A stretch of DNA of 7,906 nt, taken from contig CAIVXW010000016.1 in the NCBI GenBank assembly GCA_903910005.1, forward strand, positions 1 to 7,906. Reading direction: 5' to 3'. The notes under the pieces were generated by a model. The model had not been told where the DNA came from and ran no database searches. It worked only from the letters and a program-made list of their open reading frames with translations. Made by a program: the position numbers and the translations under genes. Each line of letters starts with the position of its first letter. Position 1 is the stretch's first letter. This document shows positions 1 through 5,704 of the stretch, piece after piece. This stretch comes from an uncultured Methylococcaceae bacterium. GTDB lineage: Bacteria > Pseudomonadota > Gammaproteobacteria > Methylococcales > Methylococcaceae.

Positions 1-1
1 G

Positions 2-1258
2 CCCTGCGTATTTCCGATGATTCCCATTTTGTCCGGCATCATTGTCGGGCACGGTCATGCCATTACGGTTTCACGCGGGTTTCTGCTGTCATTGGCCTAT
101 GTGGTGGCTTCTGCCCTGACCTACACCGTCTTTGGGGTGCTGGCCAGTCTGTTCGGCCAGAACCTTCAGGCGGTTTTCCAGGATCCCCGCATCATTGTTG
201 CCTTCAGCGGCATATTCGTTTTACTCGCCCTCTCCATGTTTGATCTGTACACCCTGCAGATGCCGTCGTTCATCCAGAATCGGCTGGCCGGCTGGAGTCA
301 AAAGCAGGGCGGCGGAACCCTGCTGGGTGCCTTTATTATGGGAATGCTTTCCGCGCTCATTGTAGGGCCGTGTGTCGCAGCACCTTTGGCCGGTGCCCTG
401 ATTTACATCGGACAAACCGGTAACGTCTGGCTGGGCGGGCTGGCCCTGTTTTGTCTGGGCATGGGCATGGGGATTCCCTTGCTGGTAGCAGGAGCCTCGG
501 CTGGCAAGTTGTTGCCCAGGGCCGGTAACTGGATGAATGCCGTCAAATCCTTTTTCGGGGCTGGCTTGCTGGCAACGGCGGTATGGTTGCTGGGCCGGGT
601 CATACCGGCACCGGTCAGTCTGGTGCTGTGGGCGGTGCTGTTAATCATTGCGGCAGTCTATCTGGGGGCACTGGATGCCCTGCCCGGTGCGGGGACAGGT
701 TGGCGCAAGTTTGCCAAAGGCCTGGGCGTGGTGATGCTGGTATACGGTGTTCTGCTCATGATCGGGGCGGCATCCGGTCACTCTGATCCACTGGCACCGC
801 TGGCCTCGCTGACACCGACTGCCGGTGTTCCACCCGAAAAAGGTTCCACGTGGAACAAAACCGAAGCCATGCCCGGCTTGCCGTTTCGTGCGGTCACCAC
901 AGTAGCCGAGGTAATGCGGGAACTGGACAATGCGGGACGCAAGGGTCAGTGGGTCATGCTGGATTTTTACGCGGACTGGTGTGTGTCCTGCAAGGAACTG
1001 GAACGTTATACCTTCAGTGACCCCAGGGTGCAAAAGGCACTGGAAAAGGCGGTGGTACTGCGGGCGGATTTGACCCGGAACAGTGAAGACGATCAACTGC
1101 TGCTACGCCGTTTCGGTCTGATCGGCCCACCGGCCATTTTGTTTTTCGGGCCGGACAAGGAAGAGCGTACCGGCTACCGGGTGATAGGCTTCATGGAGGC
1201 AGAAGAATTTTTGGGTCACGTTGAAATGGTCATTGGTTCATGCGTACAAAGCTGTTAG
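2..1258 (+). CDS. dsbD: DsbD-type thiol:disulfide interchange protein, 5' partial
   Basis: This inner-membrane reductase passes electrons from cytoplasmic thioredoxin to periplasmic disulfide isomerases and cytochrome c maturation thioredoxins. The frame is open to the left edge and its first codons read PCVFPMIP, matching the start of the DsbD transmembrane domain with its first redox cysteine, so the ATG at 17 is internal and the true start lies upstream. Several hydrophobic helices follow. The second membrane cysteine is in GPCVAAP (TGT at 371-373). After a low-complexity linker (about 790-890) comes a C-terminal thioredoxin-like domain with DFYADWCVSCKELE, its CVSC at 980-991. About 418 residues are visible, close to what remains of E. 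coli DsbD (565 aa) from the same cysteine. Whether the N-terminal periplasmic domain is present cannot be seen. The stop overlaps the next thioredoxin gene by 19 bp. The linker contains a parS-like palindrome. Confidence 0.95.
   Translation, partial: PCVFPMIPILSGIIVGHGHAITVSRGFLLSLAYVVASALTYTVFGVLASLFGQNLQAVFQDPRIIVAFSGIFVLLALSMFDLYTLQMPSFIQNRLAGWSQKQGGGTLLGAFIMGMLSALIVGPCVAAPLAGALIYIGQTGNVWLGGLALFCLGMGMGIPLLVAGASAGKLLPRAGNWMNAVKSFFGAGLLATAVWLLGRVIPAPVSLVLWAVLLIIAAVYLGALDALPGAGTGWRKFAKGLGVVMLVYGVLLMIGAASGHSDPLAPLASLTPTAGVPPEKGSTWNKTEAMPGLPFRAVTTVAEVMRELDNAGRKGQWVMLDFYADWCVSCKELERYTFSDPRVQKALEKAVVLRADLTRNSEDDQLLLRRFGLIGPPAILFFGPDKEERTGYRVIGFMEAEEFLGHVEMVIGSCVQSC
842..857. other. parS: parS-like ParB-binding site inside dsbD
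   Basis: GGTTCCACGTGGAACA matches 15 of 16 bases of TGTTCCACGTGGAACA, the parS form known from Pseudomonas and relatives. The inner 14 bases (843-856) are a perfect palindrome. It encodes GSTWNK in the flexible linker between the membrane and thioredoxin domains of DsbD, where sequence constraint is probably low. A half site TGTTCCAC lies just upstream at 826-833. Calling it parS is inference from the match and from two more sites at 3074 and 3131. Confidence 0.75.
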
Positions 1259-1782
1259 TCCTCATTATTGCCGTTCTGTCACTGCTGGCAGGTATCGCCG
1301 TCCGTTACGCACTCAGCGGTGCTGGTTTCCAGGTCGCTGCCGAATCAACCGGCACGGCATACGATCATCCTCCCCTGCATGATCTGGACGGTCAGGCCGT
1401 CGCCCTGCAACGCTGGCAGGGCCGAAAAATCCTGCTCAATTTCTGGGCATCCTGGTGTACACCCTGCCGCGAAGAAATGCCCCTGCTGTCCAGCACACAA
1501 GCGCAGTCGGGTGACGCATCGCTCCAGATTATTGGTGTGGCTCTGGACGATCCGGAGGAAGTTGCCGCGTTTTTGCAGGAAACCCCGGTCGGCTACCCGA
1601 TTTTGCTGGGCGGCAATGAACTGCCGACCTGGATGGAACAACTGGGTAATCGGGCTACCGTGTTGCCATTTTCGGTTTTGTTCGATGAACAGGGTAAAAT
1701 GCTCTCAACCTTTACCGGCAAACTGGACAAACAATCGCTGGAGACCTGGGTGCAAACGCATGACCCGCAATTCCGCTTATAG
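1240..1782 (+). CDS. TlpA/ResA-like membrane-anchored thioredoxin
   Basis: This is a 180-residue thiol-disulfide oxidoreductase of the TlpA/ResA/DsbE group. Residues 5-22 are a hydrophobic signal or anchor segment after a basic MRTK start, so the domain should face the periplasm. The thioredoxin fold begins near residue 42 and shows the active site FWASWCTPCREEMP with Cys73 and Cys76 (1456-1467). The usual cis-proline is Pro143 in VLPFSVLFDEQG. An in-frame stop at 1222-1224 leaves the ATG at 1240 as the most upstream ATG. No good Shine-Dalgarno precedes it, so translation is probably coupled to dsbD, whose end it overlaps. The adjacency suggests DsbD keeps it reduced. Its substrate, whether cytochrome c apoprotein or general disulfides, cannot be told; no ccm genes are in view. 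Confidence 0.9.
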   Translation: MRTKLLVLIIAVLSLLAGIAVRYALSGAGFQVAAESTGTAYDHPPLHDLDGQAVALQRWQGRKILLNFWASWCTPCREEMPLLSSTQAQSGDASLQIIGVALDDPEEVAAFLQETPVGYPILLGGNELPTWMEQLGNRATVLPFSVLFDEQGKMLSTFTGKLDKQSLETWVQTHDPQFRL

Positions 1783-1801
1783 GCCCGGCCTCTTCTTTTT
1801 C
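1781..1801 (+). terminator. weak possible terminator after dsbD-tlpA
   Basis: A short dyad AGGC-CCG-GCCT (1781-1791) overlaps the stop codon of the thioredoxin gene and is followed by a T-rich run, TCTTCTTTTTC (1791-1801). The four-pair stem is short for an intrinsic terminator, so this is tentative and read-through into ispG is possible. Confidence 0.3.
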
Positions 1802-1844
1802 ACTCCATACTATTAGTCATCAAAAATCAGAAGGTTCAGACGAC

Positions 1845-3065
1845 ATGCTCAGAAAAAACACGACAGGCGTTGACGTTGGCGGCGTCATCATCGGAGGGGG
1901 CGCGCCGATCGTGGTGCAATCCATGACCAACACCGATACGGCGGATGTGGCGGCGACCACCCGGCAGGTGCTGGAACTGGCCAGGGCTGGCTCGGAACTG
2001 GTACGAATTACGGTCAACAACGAAGAGGCGGCGGCGGCCGTACCGTATATTCGCGAGCAACTCGACGCGGCAGGGTGTACGGTGCCATTGATCGGTGATT
2101 TCCATTTCAATGGCCACAAATTGCTGGAGAAATACCCGGCCTGCGCGGCAGCTCTGGGTAAATACCGCATCAATCCGGGCAATGTCGGTCGCGGCAGCAA
2201 GCGCGATCCACAATTTGCCCAAATGATCGAATTTGCCCTGTATCACGAAAAGCCGGTGCGGATTGGCGTCAACTGGGGCAGCCTGGATCAGGCCGTGCTG
2301 GCACGCCTGCTGGATGAAAATGCCGCGCTCGCCAACCCGGAACCACTGGAGCGCGTCATGCGGGAGGCCGTCATCACCTCGGCCCTGGAAAGTGCCCTGC
2401 GGGCGGAAGAATTGGGTTTGCCGCGCAATCGTATCGTGCTGTCCTGCAAAATGAGCGGGGTGCAGGAACTGATAGCTGTCTACCAAAGTCTTTCATCGCG
2501 CTGCGATTATGCCTTGCACCTTGGCCTGACCGAAGCGGGCATGGGTTCCAAGGGCATCGTGGCATCCACGGCGGCCCTGGCAATTTTGCTACAGCAGGGT
2601 ATCGGCGACACCCTCCGCATTTCGCTGACACCAGAACCCGGAGCCGACAGGGCCAATGAAGTGATCGTTGCCCAGGAAATTCTGCAAACCATGGGGCTGC
2701 GTTCATTTACGCCGATGGTCATCTCCTGTCCGGGATGCGGGCGCACCACCAGTGACTATTTCCAGAAGCTGGCCCAACAGATACAGACACATCTTCGCCA
2801 GCAAATGCCGCTGTGGAAGCAAAAATACCCCGGCGTAGAAGCCATGAATGTGGCGGTGATGGGCTGTGTGGTCAACGGCCCTGGCGAGAGCAAAAATGCC
2901 AACATCGGCATCAGCCTGCCCGGAACCGGCGAACAACCGGTAGCTCCGGTGTACGAAGATGGCGTCAAGACGGTCACGCTGAAAGGTGATTACATAGCGG
3001 AGGAATTTCAGCAACTGGTGGAACGTTACGTCATATCCCACTACGGTGCCTCGTCGGCAGGCTGA
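1845..3065 (+). CDS. ispG: 4-hydroxy-3-methylbut-2-enyl diphosphate synthase
   Basis: IspG (GcpE) catalyses the penultimate step of the MEP isoprenoid pathway in the cytoplasm, reductively converting methylerythritol cyclodiphosphate to HMBPP with a [4Fe-4S] cluster. The N-terminal half carries the TIM-barrel signatures PIVVQSMTNTDT (residues 21-32), GDFHFNG (84-90) and KYRINPGNVG (106-115). Cluster ligands are visible as SCPGCGRT (Cys295, Cys298), then Cys341 and Glu348 in GCVVNGPGES, with the same 7-residue Cys-Glu spacing as E. coli Cys305/Glu312. At 406 residues it is longer than the E. coli enzyme (372) and has the inserted segment typical of the beta-proteobacterial/Xanthomonas-like form. 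The start at 1845 follows AGAAGG (1829-1834). A TACTAT at 1808-1813 could be a -10 element, without a clear -35. Its gene neighbours are not the pilF/rodZ/hisS set usual in gammaproteobacteria. Confidence 0.97.
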   Translation: MLRKNTTGVDVGGVIIGGGAPIVVQSMTNTDTADVAATTRQVLELARAGSELVRITVNNEEAAAAVPYIREQLDAAGCTVPLIGDFHFNGHKLLEKYPACAAALGKYRINPGNVGRGSKRDPQFAQMIEFALYHEKPVRIGVNWGSLDQAVLARLLDENAALANPEPLERVMREAVITSALESALRAEELGLPRNRIVLSCKMSGVQELIAVYQSLSSRCDYALHLGLTEAGMGSKGIVASTAALAILLQQGIGDTLRISLTPEPGADRANEVIVAQEILQTMGLRSFTPMVISCPGCGRTTSDYFQKLAQQIQTHLRQQMPLWKQKYPGVEAMNVAVMGCVVNGPGESKNANIGISLPGTGEQPVAPVYEDGVKTVTLKGDYIAEEFQQLVERYVISHYGASSAG

Positions 3066-3073
3066 TTGCGTCA

Positions 3074-3089
3074 TGTTCCACCTGGAACA
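3074..3089. other. parS: parS-like site, one-base variant
   Basis: TGTTCCACCTGGAACA differs from the palindromic parS form only at one of the two central bases (C for G at 3082). It lies in the 90-bp gap between the convergent ends of ispG and rdgB, where no promoter is expected, so a transcriptional operator is an unlikely explanation. Its flanks resemble the perfect site at 3131: both read ATGTTCCAC, one base, TGGAACAC. Binding strength of this variant is unknown. Confidence 0.65.
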
Positions 3090-3130
3090 CTGTGCAAACT
3101 GGCGTAACCCGGTGAACATGAACGCGGTGA

Positions 3131-3146
3131 TGTTCCACGTGGAACA
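3131..3146. other. parS: parS site, perfect 16-bp palindrome
   Basis: TGTTCCACGTGGAACA is a perfect 16-bp palindrome identical to the chromosomal parS form described in pseudomonads and close to the B. subtilis consensus TGTTTCACGTGAAACA. ParB nucleates on such sites, spreads, and recruits SMC and ParA to segregate the origin region. It is intergenic between convergent ispG and rdgB, 57 bp centre-to-centre from the variant at 3074. It lacks a T-tract, so it is not an intrinsic terminator. parA and parB themselves are not in the window. Confidence 0.88.
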
Positions 3147-3155
3147 CACCCGGCT

Positions 3156-3755
3156 TCATGATGCAGTCGCATCCAGCAACGACAGCAGTCGCTGCAGAGC
3201 CTTACCCCGGTGACTGATCCGGTTCTTGTGTTGGGCTGACAACTCGGCAGCGGAACAAGCCATATCCGGCACCCAAAAGACCGGATCATAACCAAACCCG
3301 CCCGCCCCCCGGGGAGCAGGCAGGATAGAACCCTGCCAGCATCCTTCGGCAATGAGTGGGCAGGGATCCTCGCCATGGCGCATCAAGGCCAGCACGCAAT
3401 GAAACCGGGCCGAGCGTCGGGGAGGGTCAACCCCCTCCAGGGCATCCAGCAACTTGAGCAGATTGTCCTGGTCGCTGGCCCCGACACCGGCGTAACGGGC
3501 AGAGTACACTCCGGGTGCTCCTGAAAGGGCGTCTACCGCCAGACCGGAATCGTCGGCCAAGGCAGGGAGACCACTGCAATGGGCAGCATGGCGTGCCTTC
3601 AGAATGGCATTTTCGACAAAACTGAGGCCGGTTTCTTCCACCGGCGGGATTGCATAATCTGCTTGTGAAACCACCTGAAAAGCATGGGGAGCAAGCAGTG
3701 CATTGAATTCGGCTACCTTGGCAGCATTGCAGGTAGCCAGCATGATGGTTTTCAT
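3156..3755 (-). CDS. rdgB: dITP/XTP pyrophosphatase (RdgB/HAM1 family)
   Basis: This cytoplasmic house-cleaning enzyme hydrolyses non-canonical purine nucleoside triphosphates (dITP, ITP, XTP) to monophosphates and pyrophosphate, keeping deaminated purines out of DNA and RNA. The 199-residue length is normal (E. coli 197). In order it shows the substrate-binding start LATCNAAK (residues 6-13), ETGLSFVENAILKARHAA (41-58), the catalytic ADDSGLAVDAL (67-77) with Asp69, GAPGVYSARYAG (79-90), GGFGYDPVF (152-160) and SHRGKAL (181-187). Position 9 is Cys where many homologues have Gly; the conserved Thr8, Asn10 and Lys13 are retained. The ATG at 3755 fits the family N-terminus but has no strong Shine-Dalgarno. 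It converges on ispG across the parS pair and diverges from the carbonic anhydrase gene. Confidence 0.96.
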   Translation of the reverse strand: MKTIMLATCNAAKVAEFNALLAPHAFQVVSQADYAIPPVEETGLSFVENAILKARHAAHCSGLPALADDSGLAVDALSGAPGVYSARYAGVGASDQDNLLKLLDALEGVDPPRRSARFHCVLALMRHGEDPCPLIAEGCWQGSILPAPRGAGGFGYDPVFWVPDMACSAAELSAQHKNRISHRGKALQRLLSLLDATAS

Positions 3756-3794
3756 GGCAAAGGGAATAAAATGAAAATGATCGAACAGAACCTG

Positions 3795-3856
3795 ACACCG
3801 CTACGGTGTACCGGGTGGACGAGTGACTCGTTCGTTTTATCAACAGGGCAATGCCC
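3795..3856. promoter_or_regulatory. three tandem dyads with 3-nt spacers, divergent gap
   Basis: Between divergent rdgB and the carbonic anhydrase gene lie three short perfect inverted repeats in a row: ACACCG-CTA-CGGTGT (3795-3809), ACGAG-TGA-CTCGT (3819-3831) and GGGC-AAT-GCCC (3846-3856). Each has a 3-base spacer and their centres are 23 and 26 bp apart. They could be operators for a dimeric regulator or small hairpins in the leader of either transcript. The arm sequences differ, which argues against a single operator consensus. I could not place a convincing promoter here. Confidence 0.4.
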
Positions 3857-3875
3857 ATTACATACAACAACAAGC

Positions 3876-3880
3876 GGAGA
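3876..3880 (+). promoter_or_regulatory. ribosome binding site fixing the carbonic anhydrase start
   Basis: GGAGA lies nine bases before the ATG at 3890. The alternative in-frame ATG at 3851 has no such site and would add 13 residues (MPITYNNKRRNQS) that do not look like this family. Confidence 0.7.
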
Positions 3881-3889
3881 AATCAATCC

Positions 3890-4468
3890 ATGAGTCAAAT
3901 TTTGACCGACGTACTGGCCGCCAACCAGACCTATGTCAGCAGCTTCGATAAAGGCAGCCTGGCCCTGCCACCTGCCCGGGGGTTTGCCATTTTAACCTGC
4001 ATGGATGCCCGCCTGGATCCAGCCAAATATGCTGGCTTGAGTGAAGGGGATGCCCATGTCATCCGTAACGCCGGTGGCCGGGCCAGTGATGATGCCATTC
4101 GCTCGCTGGTGATTTCCCATAAACTGCTGGGCACCAACGAATGGTTCGTCATCCACCATACCAACTGCGGCATGGAATTGTTTACCAACGAAATCATGGC
4201 AGGATTGCTGGACAACAGCCTTGATACGGCCACGGTAGATCAATCTGGCTGGCACGATGTAGGACAAGGCCCGGGATCTGGTGAAGGCCATTACATCAAC
4301 TGGCTGACGTTCAAAAACCTGGAAGCCAGCGTTACCGAAGATGTACAGAGAATCCGTCGACACGCCCTGGTACCGGGCTACATTCCGGTTTACGGTTTTG
4401 TCTACGATGTAAAAACCGGCAAGCTGATTGAAGTGGCGGACGCCATGAAAGCCGGTAGCCCGCTGTAA
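3890..4468 (+). CDS. beta-class carbonic anhydrase
   Basis: This is a 192-residue zinc enzyme interconverting CO2 and bicarbonate; no signal peptide is visible, so it should be cytoplasmic. Zinc and catalytic residues are in order: TCMDARLDP with Cys37, Asp39 and Arg41 (the CxDxR motif), then VIRNAGGRASDDAIRSL, and HHTNCGM with His90 and Cys93 (HxxC). The RNAGG and LGTNEWFVIHHTNCGM pattern resembles the short mycobacterial Rv1284-like branch rather than the plant type. The start at 3890 is chosen by the GGAGA site and the homology boundary. It stands alone: rdgB diverges upstream and epmA converges downstream, with a strong hairpin terminator right after its stop. It may supply bicarbonate for carboxylases; no carboxysome or transporter genes adjoin it, so a role in CO2 concentration is not supported. 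Confidence 0.93.
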   Translation: MSQILTDVLAANQTYVSSFDKGSLALPPARGFAILTCMDARLDPAKYAGLSEGDAHVIRNAGGRASDDAIRSLVISHKLLGTNEWFVIHHTNCGMELFTNEIMAGLLDNSLDTATVDQSGWHDVGQGPGSGEGHYINWLTFKNLEASVTEDVQRIRRHALVPGYIPVYGFVYDVKTGKLIEVADAMKAGSPL

Positions 4469-4477
4469 GATCATGCA

Positions 4478-4506
4478 GGCGGGGTTGACCGGCGGTCGAC
4501 CCCGCC
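4478..4506 (+). terminator. intrinsic terminator of the carbonic anhydrase gene
   Basis: A 13-pair stem runs from GGCGGGGTTGACC (4478-4490) through loop GGC to GGTCGACCCCGCC (4494-4506), with a single T-G wobble. It begins 9 bases after the stop codon. The downstream tract CTTGTCCTGTTT is only moderately T-rich, so efficiency is uncertain, but the stem is the strongest in the window. Confidence 0.75.
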
Positions 4507-4518
4507 CTTGTCCTGTTT

Positions 4519-4546
4519 GGTGAGTGGTGAGTGGTGAGTGGTGGGT
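4519..4546. repeat. GGTGAGT heptamer tandem repeat, four units
   Basis: Three exact copies of GGTGAGT (4519-4525, 4526-4532, 4533-4539) and a fourth, GGTGGGT (4540-4546), run head to tail without interruption. They sit in the convergent gap between the carbonic anhydrase gene and epmA. Such short tandem heptamers usually vary in copy number between strains and often occur elsewhere in the same genome. Confidence 0.85.
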
Positions 4547-4548
4547 GG

Positions 4549-4567
4549 CGCGGCCATCCTGGCCGCG
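4549..4567. repeat. 8-bp-stem palindrome between two heptamer arrays
   Basis: CGCGGCCA (4549-4556), loop TCC, then TGGCCGCG (4560-4567) form a perfect hairpin. It looks like a REP-type dispersed palindrome, but copies elsewhere cannot be checked here. It could also help end epmA transcripts, although no T-tract follows it on the minus strand. Confidence 0.6.
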
Positions 4568-4592
4568 AGTGGCCTTCCGCAGGCAGTAGGCA

Positions 4593-4641
4593 CATCCGCC
4601 ATCCGCCATTCGCCCTCTGCCCCCTGCCCCCTGCCCCCTGC
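4593..4641. repeat. degenerate heptamer array with minus-strand G-quadruplex motif
   Basis: Seven heptamers follow in one unbroken phase: CATCCGC twice, CATTCGC, CCTCTGC, then CCCCTGC three times (4593-4641). On the minus strand, 4613-4638 reads as G-runs of 5, 5, 5 and 3 separated by CA, CA and CAGA, a strong four-run G-quadruplex motif. It begins 9 bases past the epmA stop, so it would lie in that gene's 3' untranslated RNA. Confidence 0.85.
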
Positions 4642-4649
4642 CTTCCCCA

Positions 4650-5636
4650 TCAAGCCCGCTGCAGCGGAAAACACAGCACGGCCTCCAGGCTGGGTAAACC
4701 CAGTCGGGCCATCAGCAGGCGATCCAGGCCTATGGCCACGCCGGAGCAATCCGGCAAGCCATGACGCAAGGCAGCCAGCAACCGCTCATCCCTGTCCGGC
4801 AGGGGCAGCCCCAGTCGCTGCCGTTCACGCAAACCCGCATCAAAGCGGGCCTGTTGTTCAACCGGGTCGGCCAGTTCGTGATAGCCGTTACCCAACTCCA
4901 TTCCATCCAGAAACACTTCCACCCGTTCCACAATCCGGGCATCGGCCGGGCGTGTGCGTGCCAGCGAAGGCAGACAGGCAGGATACCCCTGCACAAAGCT
5001 GAGCCGCCCCTGCCCCAACTGCGGTTGTATCTTCAGGCTGAACAGATAGTCCAGCCAGTTAGCCTGCGAGTCACCGCATACGCTGGCAGCCTCCGCCAAA
5101 CCCAGCCGGTCGGCTGCGACTCGCAGCCCGTCCAGGTCGGCAGTGAGCGGGTCAACCCCGATACAGCGTTCAAACAATTCGGTATATTCGTACCGTTCAC
5201 TGGCAGCCAATGCAGGCTGATCCTCGAACAGGCTGTTGATCAGTGCGTCGATTTCGCCGATCAATGCCGCCAGATCAAAGCCTACCCGATACCATTCCAG
5301 CAGGCTGAATTCAGGATTGTGCTGCCGACCGCTTTCTTCATTGCGAAAGGCTTTGCTGATCTGGTAAATCGAACCATACCCTGCCGCCAGCAACCGTTTC
5401 ATGGCGTATTCGGGCGAGGTTTGCAGGTACAGTGTCGAAGTGTGGGGACTGCCGGGTTTTCGGTACCCGGTGGTGAAGGCGTGAAGATGAGGGTCGGTCA
5501 CACCGGCCTGGCACAAGAGGGGGGTTTCGACTTCCAGCACCTGGCAGGCCGCAAAAAACCGGCGGATGTCGGCCAGCATGCGGGCGCGGTGGCGGAGTAA
5601 CGAGAGGGAGGCAGCAGGATGCCAGTCGGGAGACAT
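4650..5636 (-). CDS. epmA: EF-P--(R)-beta-lysine ligase
   Basis: EpmA (PoxA, YjeA, GenX) is a truncated class II lysyl-tRNA synthetase homologue that ligates (R)-beta-lysine to Lys34 of elongation factor P instead of charging tRNA. The 328-residue product (E. coli 325) lacks the anticodon-binding domain. It shows LEVETPLLCQAGVTDPHL (residues 34-51), TSPEYAMKRLL (73-83), motif 2 FRNEESGRQHNPEFSLLEWYR (97-117), MELGNGYHEL (246-255) and motif 3 DCSGVAIGLDRLLM (296-309). Ala301 in GVAIG matches the E. coli Ala298 position that separates EpmA from LysRS, which has Gly. The ATG at 5636 aligns with the E. coli N-terminus; an in-frame TTG at 5693 would add 19 residues and seems less likely. Neither start has a clear Shine-Dalgarno. 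It is 68 bp downstream of efp on the same strand, so co-transcription is plausible. Confidence 0.95.
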   Translation of the reverse strand: MSPDWHPAASLSLLRHRARMLADIRRFFAACQVLEVETPLLCQAGVTDPHLHAFTTGYRKPGSPHTSTLYLQTSPEYAMKRLLAAGYGSIYQISKAFRNEESGRQHNPEFSLLEWYRVGFDLAALIGEIDALINSLFEDQPALAASERYEYTELFERCIGVDPLTADLDGLRVAADRLGLAEAASVCGDSQANWLDYLFSLKIQPQLGQGRLSFVQGYPACLPSLARTRPADARIVERVEVFLDGMELGNGYHELADPVEQQARFDAGLRERQRLGLPLPDRDERLLAALRHGLPDCSGVAIGLDRLLMARLGLPSLEAVLCFPLQRA

Positions 5637-5661
5637 GGACGGGATACGGGCAAAGGCCGCA

Positions 5662-5682
5662 GGGGCGAGAACACGTCGCCCC
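5662..5682 (-). other. hairpin between efp and epmA
   Basis: A perfect 7-pair stem, GGGGCGA (5662-5668) with TCGCCCC (5676-5682) around a 7-base loop, lies 26 bp upstream of the chosen epmA start. No U-tract follows on the minus strand, so it is not a typical terminator. It may mark mRNA processing or tune epmA relative to efp; if translation began at the TTG at 5693 it would be coding sequence instead. Confidence 0.4.
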
Positions 5683-5704
5683 CGGGATAACAATGGAAGC
5701 GGGT

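Noticed and set aside
1836..2486. 216-codon minus-strand ORF across ispG
   Set aside because: It is an antisense shadow of a well-conserved ispG, with no recognisable domain or ribosome binding site.
3131..3146. The palindrome as a transcription terminator or a regulator's operator
   Set aside because: There is no T-tract and the arms give a loop-less stem. It lies between convergent gene ends, far from a promoter, and matches parS exactly.
3066..3155. Replication origin at the parS pair
   Set aside because: No DnaA boxes (TTATCCACA-like) or AT-rich unwinding region are visible here or elsewhere in the window.
3992..4609. 205-codon minus-strand ORF across the carbonic anhydrase gene
   Set aside because: It runs antisense through the zinc-site region and through the terminator and heptamer repeats, so it is not a plausible gene.
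4519..4641. CRISPR array
   Set aside because: The units are contiguous 7-mers without spacers, far from the 25-40-bp repeat plus spacer pattern, and no cas genes are present.
4761..5600. Long plus-strand ORF of 279 codons across epmA
   Set aside because: It is exactly antisense to epmA, whose protein is recognisable throughout. The plus-frame product has no known motif and arises from the high GC content.
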